Shown: in pieces, positions 1 through 13,285 of the stretch
How the letters are laid out: every line of letters begins with the position of its first letter
How positions within the stretch are numbered: position 1 is the first letter of the stretch
Assembly: GCF_958450345.1 (NCBI RefSeq)
Contig: NC_088781.1
Span: forward strand, 119,982,431-120,046,430
Reading direction: 5' to 3'
Length of the DNA stretch: 64,000 nt
Source: Calliphora vicina
Lineage: Eukaryota; Arthropoda; Insecta; Diptera; Calliphoridae
Position numbers and translations under genes: made by a program
Notes under the pieces: generated by a model
What the model saw: the letters and a program-made list of their open reading frames with translations, nothing else
What the model was told of the DNA's origin: nothing
Database searches by the model: none

Positions 1-245
1 CCTATAGTTGAGATTATAAATCAGATTCTATTTCAGCTTGTATTTCATATTCTAGTTGAGATTCTAGTTGATATTTTAGTTTAGGTTCATCTTTATGTTC
101 TAGCTTAGGTTCTAGTTCCGATTCTTATTCAGATTCTAGTTCCGATTCTGGTTCAGGTTTTAGTTCAGATTATAGTTCAGCTTATAGTTTAAATTCTAGT
201 TCATATTCTAGTTCACATTACATTTCTGTACTAGTTCTAGTTCTG
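1..245. repeat. Degenerate 12-bp tandem repeat (GATTCTAGTTCA type)
   Basis: Successive 12-bp units of the form GATTCTAGTTCA run from the window edge to about 245, with many point changes (TTCCGATTCTGG, TTTAGTTCAG). The array continues beyond the left edge. Frequent TAG codons in the repeat make a coding role unlikely. Its core CTAGTTCA resembles the CTAGTCA core of the 11-bp array at 53 kb, but relatedness is only a suggestion. Confidence 0.8.
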
Positions 246-444
246 TTGAGATCTACTCTAAAAAAAGACGGGAAACTTTGCAGTCTACTTTAGTAAAAAA
301 ATATTTCAAATGTTTCCTTTATTATCATATATTCTTGGTAGCATACTTTTAGGATGTTTTAAACTACATCTCATACTAACCCAGTAGTAGGACTTTCAGA
401 GATAGTTTTGCATTTAAACAAAAATAAGAAAACCAAGTAAGAGC

Positions 445-918
445 ATATTCGGCTGACCCGAATCTTATAGTCCCTTCAGCAAAGTATAATTTATGAAAAG
501 TTTTAAAAATAATTTTTTGTGAAAAAATATTTTAATGAAAAAAAATAAGTGAAATAGATTTTGGAGAAAAAATTAATTTGGTGGAAAAAAAAATTATAAA
601 AAAATCGAGAAATTTTGATGAAAAATAAAAGTGGTGGAAAATAGGGCGTCGTGGTCATCTCAGTCATTTGTGGACGATTTTCTCGATTTTATATAGCAAC
701 GTAAGTTGGACTATAGCGGATATATTTGTGTATGGATCAGTGTGAAAGTTATTTGGGGACTTCACAAAAGTGATTTCAACAGACTGATATGGCTATATCG
801 ACTCCACTGTCTATAACGATCCAAAATATTGATAAATACCTTATAAGTTCTCAAATGAAAAATGTAGAAATTACAAACGGAATGGCAAACTTGCTACTCA
901 TGGTGAAGGGTATAAAAA
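445..918 (+). mobile_element. Decayed DINE-1/INE-1-like element (copy A)
   Basis: Starts with a short hairpin of the ATTCGGCTG..CCGAAT type and ends near GTGAAGGGTATAAAA, as do the copies at 21,044 and 36,839. The tail still reads ATCGACTCCACTGTCTATA followed by a run resembling the conserved GGTCGGAAATGAAAAATGTAGAAATTACAAA stretch, now altered. The CAGA microsatellite core is nearly gone and the 3' hairpin has lost its left arm, so this is the most eroded of the three. A 97-codon open frame starting at 789 lies across its end and is not a gene. DINE-1-like elements are non-autonomous relatives of Helitrons/Helentrons in flies and carry no protein. Confidence 0.65.
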
Positions 919-2885
919 AGGGTTGTGATATTTTGATATATGAAAATCCCAATTTGTTTAAAAATAAAAGAAAATTGTGCAAATTGAAAAATCTAGCTTC
1001 ATTCCATTTTAAGTGTTCCTTATATATAGAACAAATACTAAGTATAAACACACACCAGTTTATAGATATTGATAAAGGATAAAGGATACAATCTAAGCAA
1101 AATGGAAAAAACTAACAATTGCTTGTGGAGTATGTAAAAGGGATTTAAATGAAAAGGATACAAATTTATGCATAAATTCTAATGGTTTGATAAGAAAGCA
1201 TCATGATATGATGACCATATTAGAAGAAGATTTTTTAGGAATGTTTTTTTTTCATGAAAAAAATTGCAAGTGATTAAGTAAAACTGTTGACCTTTACTTA
1301 AGCAGCAATTTTTGCATGCCAATGAAAAGGCAAGGATTTAAAAATATTATTGTAGTTAAACTAATTTTGAGCAAATAAGGTAAAATTCTAAAGTGATTGG
1401 AAAATAAAACAGAAAATGGCAAATAAAGTAAATTTAAATAGATTTTTTTGTAGATTAGAACAAATAAATTTTAAATGCATTAAATATTTATTAAGAACAA
1501 ATATATTTTTAATTTTTTCAATGTCTGGCTTATTGTTTGGGAGCCAGCCATTACTGAACTACATCTAAGTAATGTATAAGGTAAGTGGTAATTTTTAGGA
1601 AACATGTTTTTGTTTAGAACATGTGGAAAATTTTAAAGTGGCTCAAGTTTCAAGGGTTTTAAAGAAGCTTATGAATTTAAAAAATAATTTACTTTCAACG
1701 CAAAGTCTTATCTGGACCCAACCATATCCCTTATTTTGCAGTTGTTGACTTTATGATAAATGCACTGTAAAACAAAAATAGTCAACAATTAAGTAAAAAA
1801 CAAATAAATGAACAACAAAAACCAACCCTTTTATTATTTATTTTTCTTTTCTTTTGGCAATTTAAAACGCTTTTTTTTTGCTGTGAATAAAAGTTTTCAT
1901 TTATTTGTGCATGTTCAACATCATTAACACATCAACAGCTGGGAACATTTAAGGGAATATTGTGAAAACAAAAACAGGCGAAATCTAAACCCTCCCTTCC
2001 TTCTTTTCCATTTATGAGGCAAGTACAACTCGTAGAAATAAAGTAACATTTAATGATATTATCATTATATTATAATTTAAATGGATAAGTGGAAACTAGC
2101 GAACAAATAAAAAAAAACAATGACAAAAACAACAGAAAGATAACAAAATTAAGCAACTTGATTTTTCTACTCATTTTAACATTTTTCTTAAGCGTTTTTT
2201 TTTTTTGCTGACCATCCTCTACCTTATTTTTTATATATTTTTCATAAAAGAAAACAAATTTTTTAAAGAATTTCTTGTTGATGTCCTTTATTTCTCCTTC
2301 CCTTTTTATTTTATTTTTAATATAAGCTATTGCATCATATATAAAAAAAATACCCTTTCTAATATAATAAATAAAAAAAACTGTACTGGGAAAAATTATT
2401 TAAAAAATATAACGAACGTAAGTACTTAAGTTGTTATTATTAAAAGCTTAAGTGGCGAATCAAGTTAATTGAATTTATTTTTGCACCCTTTTAACGTTTT
2501 CCGCTAATGTTGTTGTTTATATTTTTTTTATATTTTCCTTTAGCCAACTTTACTTTTCTCTAAAGTTGTTTCTTGAGGTGGCTTGATGTTGCTACATTTT
2601 TTTTTGCGTAGATTGTTTATGTATTATTAGCGTACTTTTTTTTACTTGCGTTTATACCCTTCTTGATGTTTTATGCTTTTCTAAGCAAAAAGCGTTTATA
2701 GTTGGAGTTCTCGTTAATTTTTTTTTTTTTGTTATAATTTTACCGCTTTTATTGTAGCTGTTTTTGTAGTTGTACTTAATACTATAGTGCTTTTTATCTT
2801 TTATCAATGCGCTACATAATGTTGCAAGTATAAATGGTTAGTTGAAACGTCAAACATTTTCTAATACTGAATTTTCTTTAGAATC
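919..2885. other. AT-rich DNA, no gene recognised
   Basis: Long A and T runs and no open frame with recognisable protein character. A 74-codon frame at 2205-2429 is made of Phe, Ile, Lys and Asn from AT-rich DNA and is not supported as a gene. No transposon end or tandem array seen. Confidence 0.6.
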
Positions 2886-5375
2886 TGAATATTTTCTGTT
2901 CAAATTATTTAGCTAGAGAAATTTTTGAAATTTTTATTGGAAAACAAATTTTCTTTCAACAAAATTTTTAAATAAAAATTTTAAAATTTTTTTAAAAAAA
3001 TTTGTATTCGAATAAAAATTTGAAGAATTTGTTATATACATTTTTTATTCGAAAAAAAAAATTATATAAATTTTTATTTCGAATAAAAATTAAAAAAAAA
3101 AATTATAGACATTTTTATTCAAATAAAAATTTAAACAATTTTCTATTCGATTTGATTATATTTTGATTATAAAAATTTCAAAATTTTTTTAAAGAAAATT
3201 ATAGAATAACAATTGGAAACATTTTCATTCGAATAAAAATTCGATAATTTTTAAATTTTAATTTAAAAATTCGATTGCTCATACGAATATAAATTTTAAA
3301 AAATTACTTTATGAAATGTTCATTCGAATAAAAGTTTTAAAGATTTTCTATAAACAATTTTGAAATTTATATTGAACACGAGTTTGAAAAATTTTCTATA
3401 GAATTTGGCTTATAAAAACTTTTTCTAAGGAAAATTTTAAAAATTTGTAAAAAAATGTCTAAATAACATTTTATTGAAATAAAAATTTAAACAATTTTCT
3501 ATAGAAATTTTTATTCGAATAAACATTTTATATACACATTTTTATTCGAATAAAAATTTTAAAAATTTTCTATAGAAACTGACTTTAAGATCTCCAGAGA
3601 ATATTTTAGAAATTTGTATTCGATATTTTATTTGAAAAATTTTTAAAACATTTCAGAAATTTTCTTTCAACAAAAATTTTAAAAATGTTTAAAATAATAT
3701 TTATTCGAATAAAAATTTTAAAAATTTTTTATAGAAATTTTTATTCGAATAAAAATTTAAACAATTTTCTATAGAAATATTTATTCGAATAAATTTTTTA
3801 AACATTTGAGAAATTTTATTTAGAACGATTTCATTCAAATACATTTACTTAATTTGAAACATTCGAAACATTTTCTTTAGAAAATTTTTATTCGAATAAA
3901 AATTCGAATAATATTCTTTAAAAAAATGTCATTCGACTAAAAATTTAAAAATGTTGCTTTATAAAGTTTTAATTCGAATAGAAATTTAAAAAATTTAGGA
4001 AAATTTTAAAATTTTTTATAAAAATTATTATTTGAATAAAAATTTTAAAAATTTTCTACAAAAAAGTTTACGCGAAAAAAAATTGTTCGAAATCAAATTT
4101 GAAATTCGATTAAAATTAAAAAAACATTTTTATTCAACTACATATTTTAAAATTTATATTTGACTACGAATTTGAAATTTTTTTTTAGAAATTTTCATAT
4201 CAATAAAAAATTTTATATTTAGCTAGACAAAATTTTAGAAAAAATGTTAAAAACATGTTTATAGACATTTTCTTTCAACAAAAATGTTTAAATAGGTATT
4301 TGTCACAGACATTTTGATTCAAATAAAAAATTTTGAAATTCTCTATAGAAAATTTATTTAAATATTCGAAACATTTTCTTTAGAAAGCTTTCATAATACT
4401 AATAAAAATTATTCTTTAAAAAATTTTCATTTTAACAAAAATGTAAAAAAAACTTCTTTATACAATTTTAACTCGAATAAAAATTTTAAAATTATTCGTT
4501 AGAAAATTTTTATTCGAATAAATATTTAAAAATTTTTCTTTAGATAATTTTGATTTTAAACAATATTTAGAGCATTGAATTTTTTTAAAAATTTTTATTC
4601 CAATTAAATATTGAAAATGTCGAATAAAAATGTTTAAAAATTGTCTATACAAATTTTTATTCGAATAAAAATTTTCTTTTTTCATTCGAATAAAAATTTC
4701 AAAAATTTTCATTCGAATATAAATTCGGAAATTTTTCGTTAGTCAATTCACATTTTAACAAAGATTTAAAACATTTTCCTGAACAAATTTTAAAATAAAA
4801 AAAATACATTTCTATTCAAATAAAACTTTCGATAAAATTTTTTTTAGAAAATTTTTAAATTTTTTATTCGAATAAAAATTTTTAAAAATTTTCTGTACAA
4901 TTTTTATTCGAATAATAATTTGAAAAATTTTCTATAAAAATTGAAAAATTGTCTAAAAAAATTTAATTCAAATAAAAATTTCCAACAATTTTTATTCGAA
5001 TAAAATTTTTTATAAACATACAAATTTTTATTCGAATACAAATTTTAGAAATTTTATTTTTTATTAATTAAAAATTATCATACAAATGAAAATTTTCGAA
5101 TTTAAATTTGAAAAATTTTCTTCTTCTAACCAAGATAATAAATATTTAAATCTTTGTTAAATGAAAATTTTCTAAATTTCAAAAAATGGTTCATAAAGAT
5201 TTCTATTCGAATAAAAGTTTTAAAAATTGTTTATACACATTTTTATTCGAATAAAAATTTTGAAAAATATTCGAATACAAATTTGAGATATTTTCTTTTT
5301 TATTTATTTTCTATGGAAAATTTTCTTTTGAATAAAAATTTGTATTCGAATAAATTTTTTAAAAAAGTAGCTGCT
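2886..5375. repeat. AT-rich ~40-bp satellite, array 1
   Basis: Tandem degenerate units of about 40 bp. Each well-kept unit has an 18-bp perfect palindrome, TTTTTATTCGAATAAAAA, centred on TTCGAA, and often a second 12-bp palindrome, TTTCTATAGAAA, separated by AT-rich spacer such as AATTTAAACAATT. Indels and substitutions are common, so the period drifts. Small open frames here (4458-4712, 5154-5378) simply read the repeat as Ile-Phe-Ile-Arg or Tyr-Ser-Asn-Lys-Asn and are not genes. The same family recurs at 7155-10318. Confidence 0.88.
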
Positions 5376-7154
5376 TAACAAGTCTCCTAAACAATTTATA
5401 ATTTTAATTCTTACTCCATCCCTTTGTATCTTTATTTTAAGGTAGTTAGTCAAAGCTTATAATAGGGTGAAAAATGCACAAGAAGTTTTAAGTTCAGGTT
5501 ATTGCTTTCCCTTCAGTTCAAATATGGTCAAGTAATTAAAAAATTGGAAACAAATAACAACATAAACTCTTTTTAATGATGGAAGTCAAGGAGTGTAGAA
5601 AAAACAAAAAGTTACGATTTGACCTTATTGCAAAATTTGAACAACAATCAAAAACATTGAAAGTAAATACACAATGCATTAGTTATAATGGATTTTAATT
5701 ATTTTTATTAAATATTGGTAATTCTTGTTAACTTAAATTTGCATAAAATTTACTAAATTTTTCTTTACAAGAGTCAGGAGGAGACTTGCCTGCATAAGAA
5801 CTTAAAATTACCCACTTAAGAAAACCCCTGCTTGTTTTAGGTGATTTATCTCTTACATAATGTAATGAAATTGTAGCTTTGTATTGTTATTTCCCAGTAA
5901 CTTGTTTATTTTTCCTTAAGTAAATCTTGACATGTGTAAGAGCATTCTTGCTACCTTGTTACGTCAACAAACTTGTTGTATGTTAAGTAGTTACATACTT
6001 CATATCAATCACAACAACTAACTTGCAACACAGTTACCTACCTACCCTAGACATAACAAAAATGTAACAACAACATTCTAACAAACAAACAAAATAAACA
6101 AAATTTTTGGTTAAAAAGAAAACAATGCAGGACACAGGACTATTTTACAAAAGTAAGGACCACAAAAACCACAATAAAATGTTTTCTAGGTCTTTCTTTT
6201 TCCTCTTAGTACTTAGTAATCTATATGGAACTTAAAACAAATGTATGTAGGTAAATGTTACTTTAAAAATGTTAGCAATGTTTTGGTAGATATTTTGCAC
6301 AGATAATGAAAACATTTGTTAAAAAATAATTGCATCATGTTACCATTTTAATAGAGCAATTCTTCAGTTTTAAATTGATGATTTGGTAGATTTTATTTTT
6401 GGAAATGTTAAATGTTTGTTATTAGCAAATAAAAGCAACAATTTTGTAAAGTTGCTGGAAAAACTAGGATATTATGAAATTAATTAATATACTTAAATCA
6501 ATATAAATCCTAAACAAATTTGATCTTATTTTGTAATAACTATTTGCTTTCTTCAATTAAAGTAATTAATTAATAATAAACTAATTGATTATATTAAACC
6601 TCCTGTTTTAAAATTATTTTAAAAAATTATTAATTTGAAAAAAAAATCTATATTTTTGAGTTCAAACAATTCTGCCCCTTATAGGCAGTAATTATCACTA
6701 ATGTCTGCTCACTTGGCTGACTCCAATTAATATATTTTGGGTAATTTCATATGTATGTGCTGTTTTGTAGTACAGAGAGAAGTCAATTGGTTACTTTCTA
6801 TATCCCCGGTAATCTAGCGTGAGGACAATTGTCACTTAAGTGTCTCTAAGTAATCTAGAGTGTAGTTACTTTAAATGTTTATTATGTACTGCATTTTAGA
6901 AAATAGTTATTTTCACCATCAGAAGTAATCTATTGGAGTGTTGTGGGAGGAAGGTTTGATTACAAGCAATCGCTTATTTCACTGTCTATGAGATATCATT
7001 TCAATTGACTATTTGAGGTTAGTTAGCACCCCTAAATGTTGAAATAACTAGTTATTGTCACTGTAATTATTTATATGATTGCGGTAACCGTAATATGTTT
7101 AAGTTATATCCAAGGATGTAATTACAGGACCATTACTCATTATATTGGCATTTG
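5376..7154. other. AT-rich spacer between the two 40-bp satellite arrays
   Basis: No gene, RNA gene or transposon end recognised. The sequence is less repetitive than its flanks and has no 40-bp periodicity. The stretch 6660-7150 is slightly richer in GC and might be an old dispersed repeat, but I cannot name it. Confidence 0.5.
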
Positions 7155-10100
7155 TAAGCATTACTTTAAATAGCCAAATTTTATTCGGACTAAAATCTAT
7201 AACAAATCCGAATAAAAATATTCGTTTCAAAACTTTTGTTGAATAAATATTTTCCGTTCAATTTATTATTCCATTAAAAATTTATATTTATATAAGAATT
7301 TGAAAAATTTTCTATAAAAATATTAAAATTTTCTTTCAAAAAAAATTTAAATTTTATTCGAATAAATTTTTTTTTATAGAAATTCGCATAAAAATTTAAA
7401 CAATTTTATACTGATATTTTAATTTGAATAATATTTTAAAAATTTTATATAGAAATTTTTATTTGAATTAAAATTTTAGAAATTATCTTTCAAAAAATAT
7501 TTAAATTTTATTCGAATAAAATTTTTTTATAGAAATTCGCAACAATTAAACAATTTTCTATTGAAATTTTAATTTGAATAATATTTTAAAAATTTTATAT
7601 AGAAATTTTTATTTGAATTAAAATTTTAGAAATTTCATTTCAAAAATTTTCATTCAAAACATATTCTTTAGAAAATATTCAACCGAATAAATATTTTCTT
7701 TAGAAAATTTTCCTTCGAATAAAAATGTAAACAATTTTCTATAAAAATTTAAAAAATTTTCTACAAATTTTTATTCGAATAAATATTCGAAACATTTTCT
7801 TTATAAAACTTTCTTTCGAAAAATATTCTTTAGAAAATTTTCATTAGAATAAAAATGTAAACAATTTTCTATAGAAATTTTTATTGAATAAAAATTTTAA
7901 ACTATATTCTATACAAATGTTTATTCGAATAAATATTTTAAACATTTTCTATAAAAATTTTTATTCGAATAAATATTCTAAACATTTTCTAGAGCAATTT
8001 TTATCTGAATAAAAATTAATACAATTTCCAATAGAAATTTTTATTCGCATAAATATTTTAAAAATTTTCTATAAAAATTTTTATTTGAATAAAAATTCGA
8101 AACTTTTTCTATAAAAATTTTTATTCGCTTAAAATTTCGAAAAATATTCTTTTGAAAATTTTCATTCGATAAAAATGTAAACAATTTTCTATACACATTT
8201 TTATTTGAATAAAAATTTTAAAAAAATTGTCTATACAATGTTTATTCGAATAAATATTTTAAAAATTTTTATTCGAATAAAAATTTAAACAAATCTTTAT
8301 TTGAATAAATATTTTAAAAATTGTCTAAGAAATTTTTATTTGAATAAAAATTGAGAAATTTAATTTATTCGACTGAAATTTCGAAACATTTTCTTTAGAA
8401 AGCTTTCATTCGAATAAAAAATGTGAAAACTATTCTATAAAAATATAGCATTCGAATATGAAAAATATTCTTTAAAAAATTATTCTTCGAATAAAAATTT
8501 AAATAATTTTCTATTCGAATAAAAATACGAAACATTTTCTTTAATAAACTTTCATTCCAATAAAAATTCGAAAAATATTCTTTAGAAAATTTTCATTCGA
8601 ATAAAAAATGTGAAAACTATTCTATAGAAATTTAGCATTCGAATAAAAAATATGAAAAGTATTCTTTAGAAAATTTTTTAATTCTTTTTCGAATAAAAAT
8701 TCGAAAAAATTTCATTATAATAAAAATTTGAAAAATATTTTTTTCATGCGAATAAAAAATATTCTTTAGAAAATTTTCATTCGAATAAAAATGCAAACAA
8801 TTTTCTATACAAATTTTTATTTGAATAACAATTTTAAACAATTTTCTATACAAATGTTTATTCGAATAAATATTTTAAACATTTTTATTCGAATAAAAAA
8901 TTAAACAATTTTCTATATAAATCTTTATTTGAATAAATATTTTAAAAATTGTATATAGGAATTTTTATTTGAATAAAAATTGAGAAATTTAATTTATTCG
9001 AATGAAATTTCGAAACATTTTCTTTAGAAAACATTCATTCGAATAAAAAATGTGAAAACTATTCTATAGCAATTTAGATTCGAATAAAAAATGTGAAAAA
9101 TATTCCTTAGAATATTATTATTTGAATAAAAATTTAAATAATTGTCTATTCGAATAAATATTTTAACAGTTTCTTTAAAAAACTTTCATTGGAATAAAAA
9201 TTCGAAACATTTTCTTTAAAAAACTTTCATTCGAATAAAAATTGGAAAAATATTCTTTGGAAAACTTTCATTCGAATAAAAATGTAAACAATTTTCTATA
9301 AAAATATTTATTGGAAAAATATTTAAAAAATTTTAAACATTTTCTACAAAAATTTTAATTCGAATAATTTGAAAAATTTCAATTAAAAATTTTAATTCGA
9401 GTAAAAATGTCTTTAAAAACTTTCATTCAAATAAAAATATTGTTTACAAAATTTTCTACAAACATTTTTATTCGAATAATAATTTGAAAAATTTCAATTA
9501 AAAATTTTAATTCAAATAAAAATGTCTTTAAAAAACTTTCATTCAAATAAAAATATTGTTTACAAAATTTTCTACAAAAATTTTTATTCGAATAATAGTT
9601 TGAAAAATTTCAATCAAAATTTTAATTCTTAATTAATTCTTTTAAAAAACTTTCATTCAAATAAAAATATTGTTTAGAAAATTAACATTCGAATAAAAAT
9701 TTAAACAATTTTTTATTCGAATAAATATTTTAAACATTTTCTATACAAAGTTTTATACGAATTAAAATTTAAAAAAATTTTTATAGACATTTTTATTCTA
9801 ATAATAATTTTAAAAAAATTTATAAAAATTTTTATCCGAATAAAAATTTTTTTTTTAGAAATTTTTATTTTTCAAAATTTTCTATAGAAATGTTTCAGTC
9901 GAATAAAAATGTGAAACATTTTTTATAGAAATTTTGCATTCGAATAAAAAATTTTCAAAACTTTCTATAGAAATAAAAAAAAACAATAAATAATTTTTCA
10001 TTAGAATAAAAAATATGAAAAATTTTCTATTGAAATTTTTCATTCGAGTAAAAAATTTTCAATTGAACTTTTTTTTAGAATAAAAATTTTAACTTTGTAT

Positions 10101-10318
10101 TTTGAATAAAAACTAATATTAACAATTTTCTATTGGATGCGAATAAAAATGTTATAAATTTGTATTCGAATAAAAATTGTATATATAAGTTTTATTCGAA
10201 TAAATTTTCTAGAAAAAATTATAGAAATTATTATTCGAATAAAAATTTAAAAAAATTTCATAGACTTTTTTATATAAACAAATTTTAAAGAAATTTTTAT
10301 TTGATAAATTTTTTAAAA
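7155..10318. repeat. AT-rich ~40-bp satellite, array 2
   Basis: Same family as 2886-5375. At 7921-7970 successive TTATTCGAAT boxes are spaced exactly 40 bp. Variants replace TTCTATAGAAA by TTCTTTAGAAA and insert longer spacers; around 9300-9700 a longer block containing TTCAATTAAAAATTTTAATT recurs three times, suggesting local higher-order duplication. The array ends abruptly at a DINE-like fragment at 10,322. Confidence 0.88.
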
Positions 10319-10321
10319 TAT

Positions 10322-10582
10322 CTCTCATATAAGGCCCACATACGAAAATCATTTTAACTGATCACATAAAAATGTTGGTATCCAAATACAATTTAACAGA
10401 AAGAGGTTTAATATAGAAATAAATCTCACGACCTAATTTTAGACACTCGGTACATAATTGGTCATAGCTCCCATATAAGGAACAATTCCGAAAATCACTC
10501 ACGAAAATAAATTATTGAAAATTTAAGAGAGATTTTTGCTCATTTACTCAGTGTAGGGTTTCATACTTTCTTACTTGTTATT
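10322..10582 (-). mobile_element. DINE-like fragment (copy E, reverse orientation)
   Basis: Reverse complement of the first ~250 bp of the element at 18,705: shared blocks are the GGGAGCTATGACCAATTATG stretch, a decayed ACGACC hairpin region, the CCTACACTGAGTAAATGAGC stretch, and the ACAAGTAAGAAAGTATG start. The tail with the CGGACGGACGGAC core is missing, so the copy is truncated. It abuts the end of the 40-bp satellite array. Confidence 0.7.
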
Positions 10583-11403
10583 ATTTTATTATCATAACAC
10601 CTACATATGTAACCCTTTTACAATTCACCAAATCCTATATTAACAAAACCTCTGTTTTGGCACAAAACATTACAAAGCAAACTCCAATATATGTGTGATT
10701 AAAGAAGTACTTAAATATTGTCTATTTTTTATACTTTTTAATCACTTTTTGCGGGCGCTTAAAACAACTTTAAAACGCCATCAATCCTCGAGTTATGTAG
10801 TTGTTTTTGTTTAAGCTGAAATTTTGTTTTTCTTTTTTTATGAGCACAAATGGGTGGGCGTTTTATATTGCCAAACTAAAATAAACCTTAAGCTAAAATA
10901 AACTCACGTTTTGTTGGTTTTGTTCCCAAAATTCAATTCAATTTCTATAGAGGTGGACACAAAAAAGTTTTGGTTGGCCTGCAAATAAAAGAGAGATAGA
11001 AAAAATATGATTAAAAAATATGGTTTAAAACAAAAAATACACAAATATAACGTTATTAAAACCTATGAAAAGAGCAATAATAAAAATTTATTTTTTAATT
11101 AAAATTAATCCTATTGTAAAAACAAAATCAGTACATTTTGGTGATATTTTTTCAGAGTACATCTATCACTTTTTTTGTTGGTTTTTTAAAATAATAATGA
11201 CTCAAAGGGTTGGCTGTAAAATACTCGAGTAATAGAAAAATAACAAACGTGTGTTGGAGTCTTAAAAAAATAGTAATTATAAAGAGGTTAAATACATGAT
11301 GAACTGGAAAGCTGTAAAGTTAATGTGTGAAAAGCTTAATATTTAAGCACTGTGTTAAATAACTTCAAAGATATTAAAAAATTTGGTGTATAACTAAAAT
11401 CGA
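10583..11403. other. AT-rich DNA, nothing recognised
   Basis: No coding frame, tandem array or transposon end seen. Confidence 0.5.
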
Positions 11404-11439
11404 CATCTTGACAACGCTCGGCCACATGTTGCAATACCT
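11404..11439 (+). mobile_element. Short mariner transposase crumb
   Basis: A 36-bp stretch containing GACAACGCTCGGCCACATGT matches the segment encoding the second catalytic Asp of mariner (HDNARPHVAIP) and is nearly identical to the mariner copies at 29.4 and 40.6 kb. Flanking DNA is not mariner. It is an isolated fragment of a mariner copy. Confidence 0.6.
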
Positions 11440-12618
11440 GACTTCAAAAGTCTTCTACTAAAGTGTGAAATTATTAACGCTTTATTACCAACAAATTGTT
11501 TAATAAACCAAAGCAAATATACTCAAATTTAAAAAAAGAACCTCTCAAACATAGACTCTTGACAAATACCTTACATATTTCACAAACAAACAGAAAATAA
11601 TTTAATAAATTCTTTACTTTGAAGACAAAAATCCCTCCAAAAAATCCTCATTATTTAAAGCGTGTCAAAGGAATTAAGTATAAAGCATAAATCCTGTTAT
11701 TTATTTGATTTCCTCCAAGAAAAAAACCAAAAAAAAAAATTTAAGAATTTATTAAAAAAAATATCTCTGCATAATAAATAAACCCTTTTTTTTCGTAACA
11801 TCAGATAACTTGATTATGAAAATTTTTGCTTAAAATTAATATCCAATGATATTTCTTATTTTAGATTCCTTTTGCTGTTCAAAAAAAATAAAAAAAAGCT
11901 CACCCTTTAAAATCTATTGCAAAAAGCTGACAAAGCATAATTTCATTTTATTCAACAGAGTTAAGCACAAAATTGGAAGAAAAGCAATACAAATGTCCTT
12001 TTCTACAGTTACGGTTCCATTATATTCCAAGTAGGGTGTCTGCTATCTTTTAAGGGATAGATTTTTCTCTAGTTCTTAAAACTTTATTAAGAAAATTAAG
12101 TAGTTAATTAGAAATTAAGTAAATTTAGGACTTTATAAGGATTATACGGCTACTGAATATCAAATTTAATTATAATTGTGTTGAATTTTTGGTTGAAAAA
12201 TGGATGCTCAAAGAAAAAAGATTCGTCATGGTTCGTCAATCAAATAGCTCAGCTCTATTAACCAATGTTTTCAGTGGTGGATTAAAAATTCAGTTATAAA
12301 AAATCAATTGTAATTCATCTGTAACACTCAATCGAAACGAAAAATGTCTATGTCTATAATCGAATCATTCAATTGGCGAGAAATTCGGATTGCACAGCGA
12401 ATCTGAGATCTTTGTATAAAAGAAAGGATCTCAATGATCTCAGCTTCATGCTCTTTCAAAGCGGAAGCAATCAAACCCTCCCAACATATTGCTTTTCTCT
12501 TCTCTTATATAGAAGAGATGTTCAAAATCACTTGCGTCAAATCCTTATCGTTTGGTGTTCCGATTGATTTTTATATATTTCTGGTCATGACTGGGAACAG
12601 TAATTTGAGAATGAAATG
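11440..12618. other. AT-rich DNA, nothing recognised
   Basis: Small open frames at 11846-12034, 12373-12567 and 12434-12619 show no recognisable domain, and the last two overlap each other on the same strand. A TATA-like GTATAAAAG occurs at about 12,413, with no gene behind it. No transposon termini seen. Confidence 0.5.
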
Positions 12619-12775
12619 ACCTCTCAAAATTAGAATTATCAGGAACTATAGGCACGAACATTCATTAAGGCCATCCAGAATTGGTTTTTGTTCCTACTAA
12701 AGATTTATTTATCAATTTGCTTGTTGGATATTTCTAGAATACAGAGTGGCGTATTTCACGTACCAACAAAAACTT
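12619..12775. repeat. Left copy of a ~150-bp direct repeat flanking the MITE
   Basis: Shares, with gaps, ATTATCAGG, GATTTATTTATCAAT, GGATATTTCT and AGTACCAA/CGTACCAA blocks in the same order with 13,286-13,445. Identity is moderate. Unknown nature; the MITE-like element lies between the two copies. Confidence 0.5.
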
Positions 12776-12840
12776 ATAAAATAGAGCACCATACAGAAAG
12801 TCCTATCTAAACACTTGACGTTTTGACGTTCTTTAAAGCT

Positions 12841-13277
12841 GGGTTTCCGCATACACCGTAATCAGCGCCGATAACGAAAACTGAAAAACGTTGGTGTTCG
12901 TCACCGTCTCGTTTCTGAATTGTTTTCGTTTCAGTTGGGTGCGTTGCGGCATAAAACAGAAAAAAAAATATTTTTTAATTTTGGATGTCGCACATTTTTG
13001 GCAAAATCTATTATTTTTTCCTCTTCCAATAAAGAAAATTTATTTTTTTATTCATTTTGATTTTCTTTAAATTTGAAATAAAAAATTGTTTAAAATAATT
13101 TCGTTCCTACAGCATCGAAAACAACCTACTTGAAGTTGGTTTCGTTCAGGCCCCAAATGACAGGTTTTTCGTTACTGATCGGTGCCGTATCGTTCCCAAT
13201 TTTCGTTGCCGATTTCAGAAACGAACTTTATTTCGGTGCAAATGTATGGAATTTCGTTTTCTGTGTATGCGGAAACG
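12841..13277. mobile_element. MITE-like element with terminal inverted repeats
   Basis: Left end GGGTTTCCGCATACACCGTA is the inverse of the right end, which reads TACACAGAAAACG from GTTTCCGCA inward. Inverted similarity extends about 40 bp with GCCGATAACGAAA-type boxes. The ~437-bp body has no transposase frame and an AT-rich centre. A second, partial copy lies at 20,953-21,036 (GGTGCCGATTATGGTGTATG followed by CAGAAACGT). This fits a non-autonomous DNA transposon; the superfamily and target duplication are not clear. Confidence 0.65.
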
Positions 13278-13285
13278 TCGCAATG

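Noticed and set aside
789..1082. 97-codon open frame
   Set aside because: Starts inside a DINE-1-like tail and runs into flanking DNA; neither part is known to be coding.
4458..5378. Small open frames reading Ile-Phe-Ile-Arg or Tyr-Ser-Asn-Lys-Asn repeats
   Set aside because: They are the 40-bp satellite translated; the frame is not kept across units.
2886..10318. TTCGAA boxes in the 40-bp satellite as heat-shock elements
   Set aside because: Heat shock modules need two bases between TTC and GAA; here they are joined directly.
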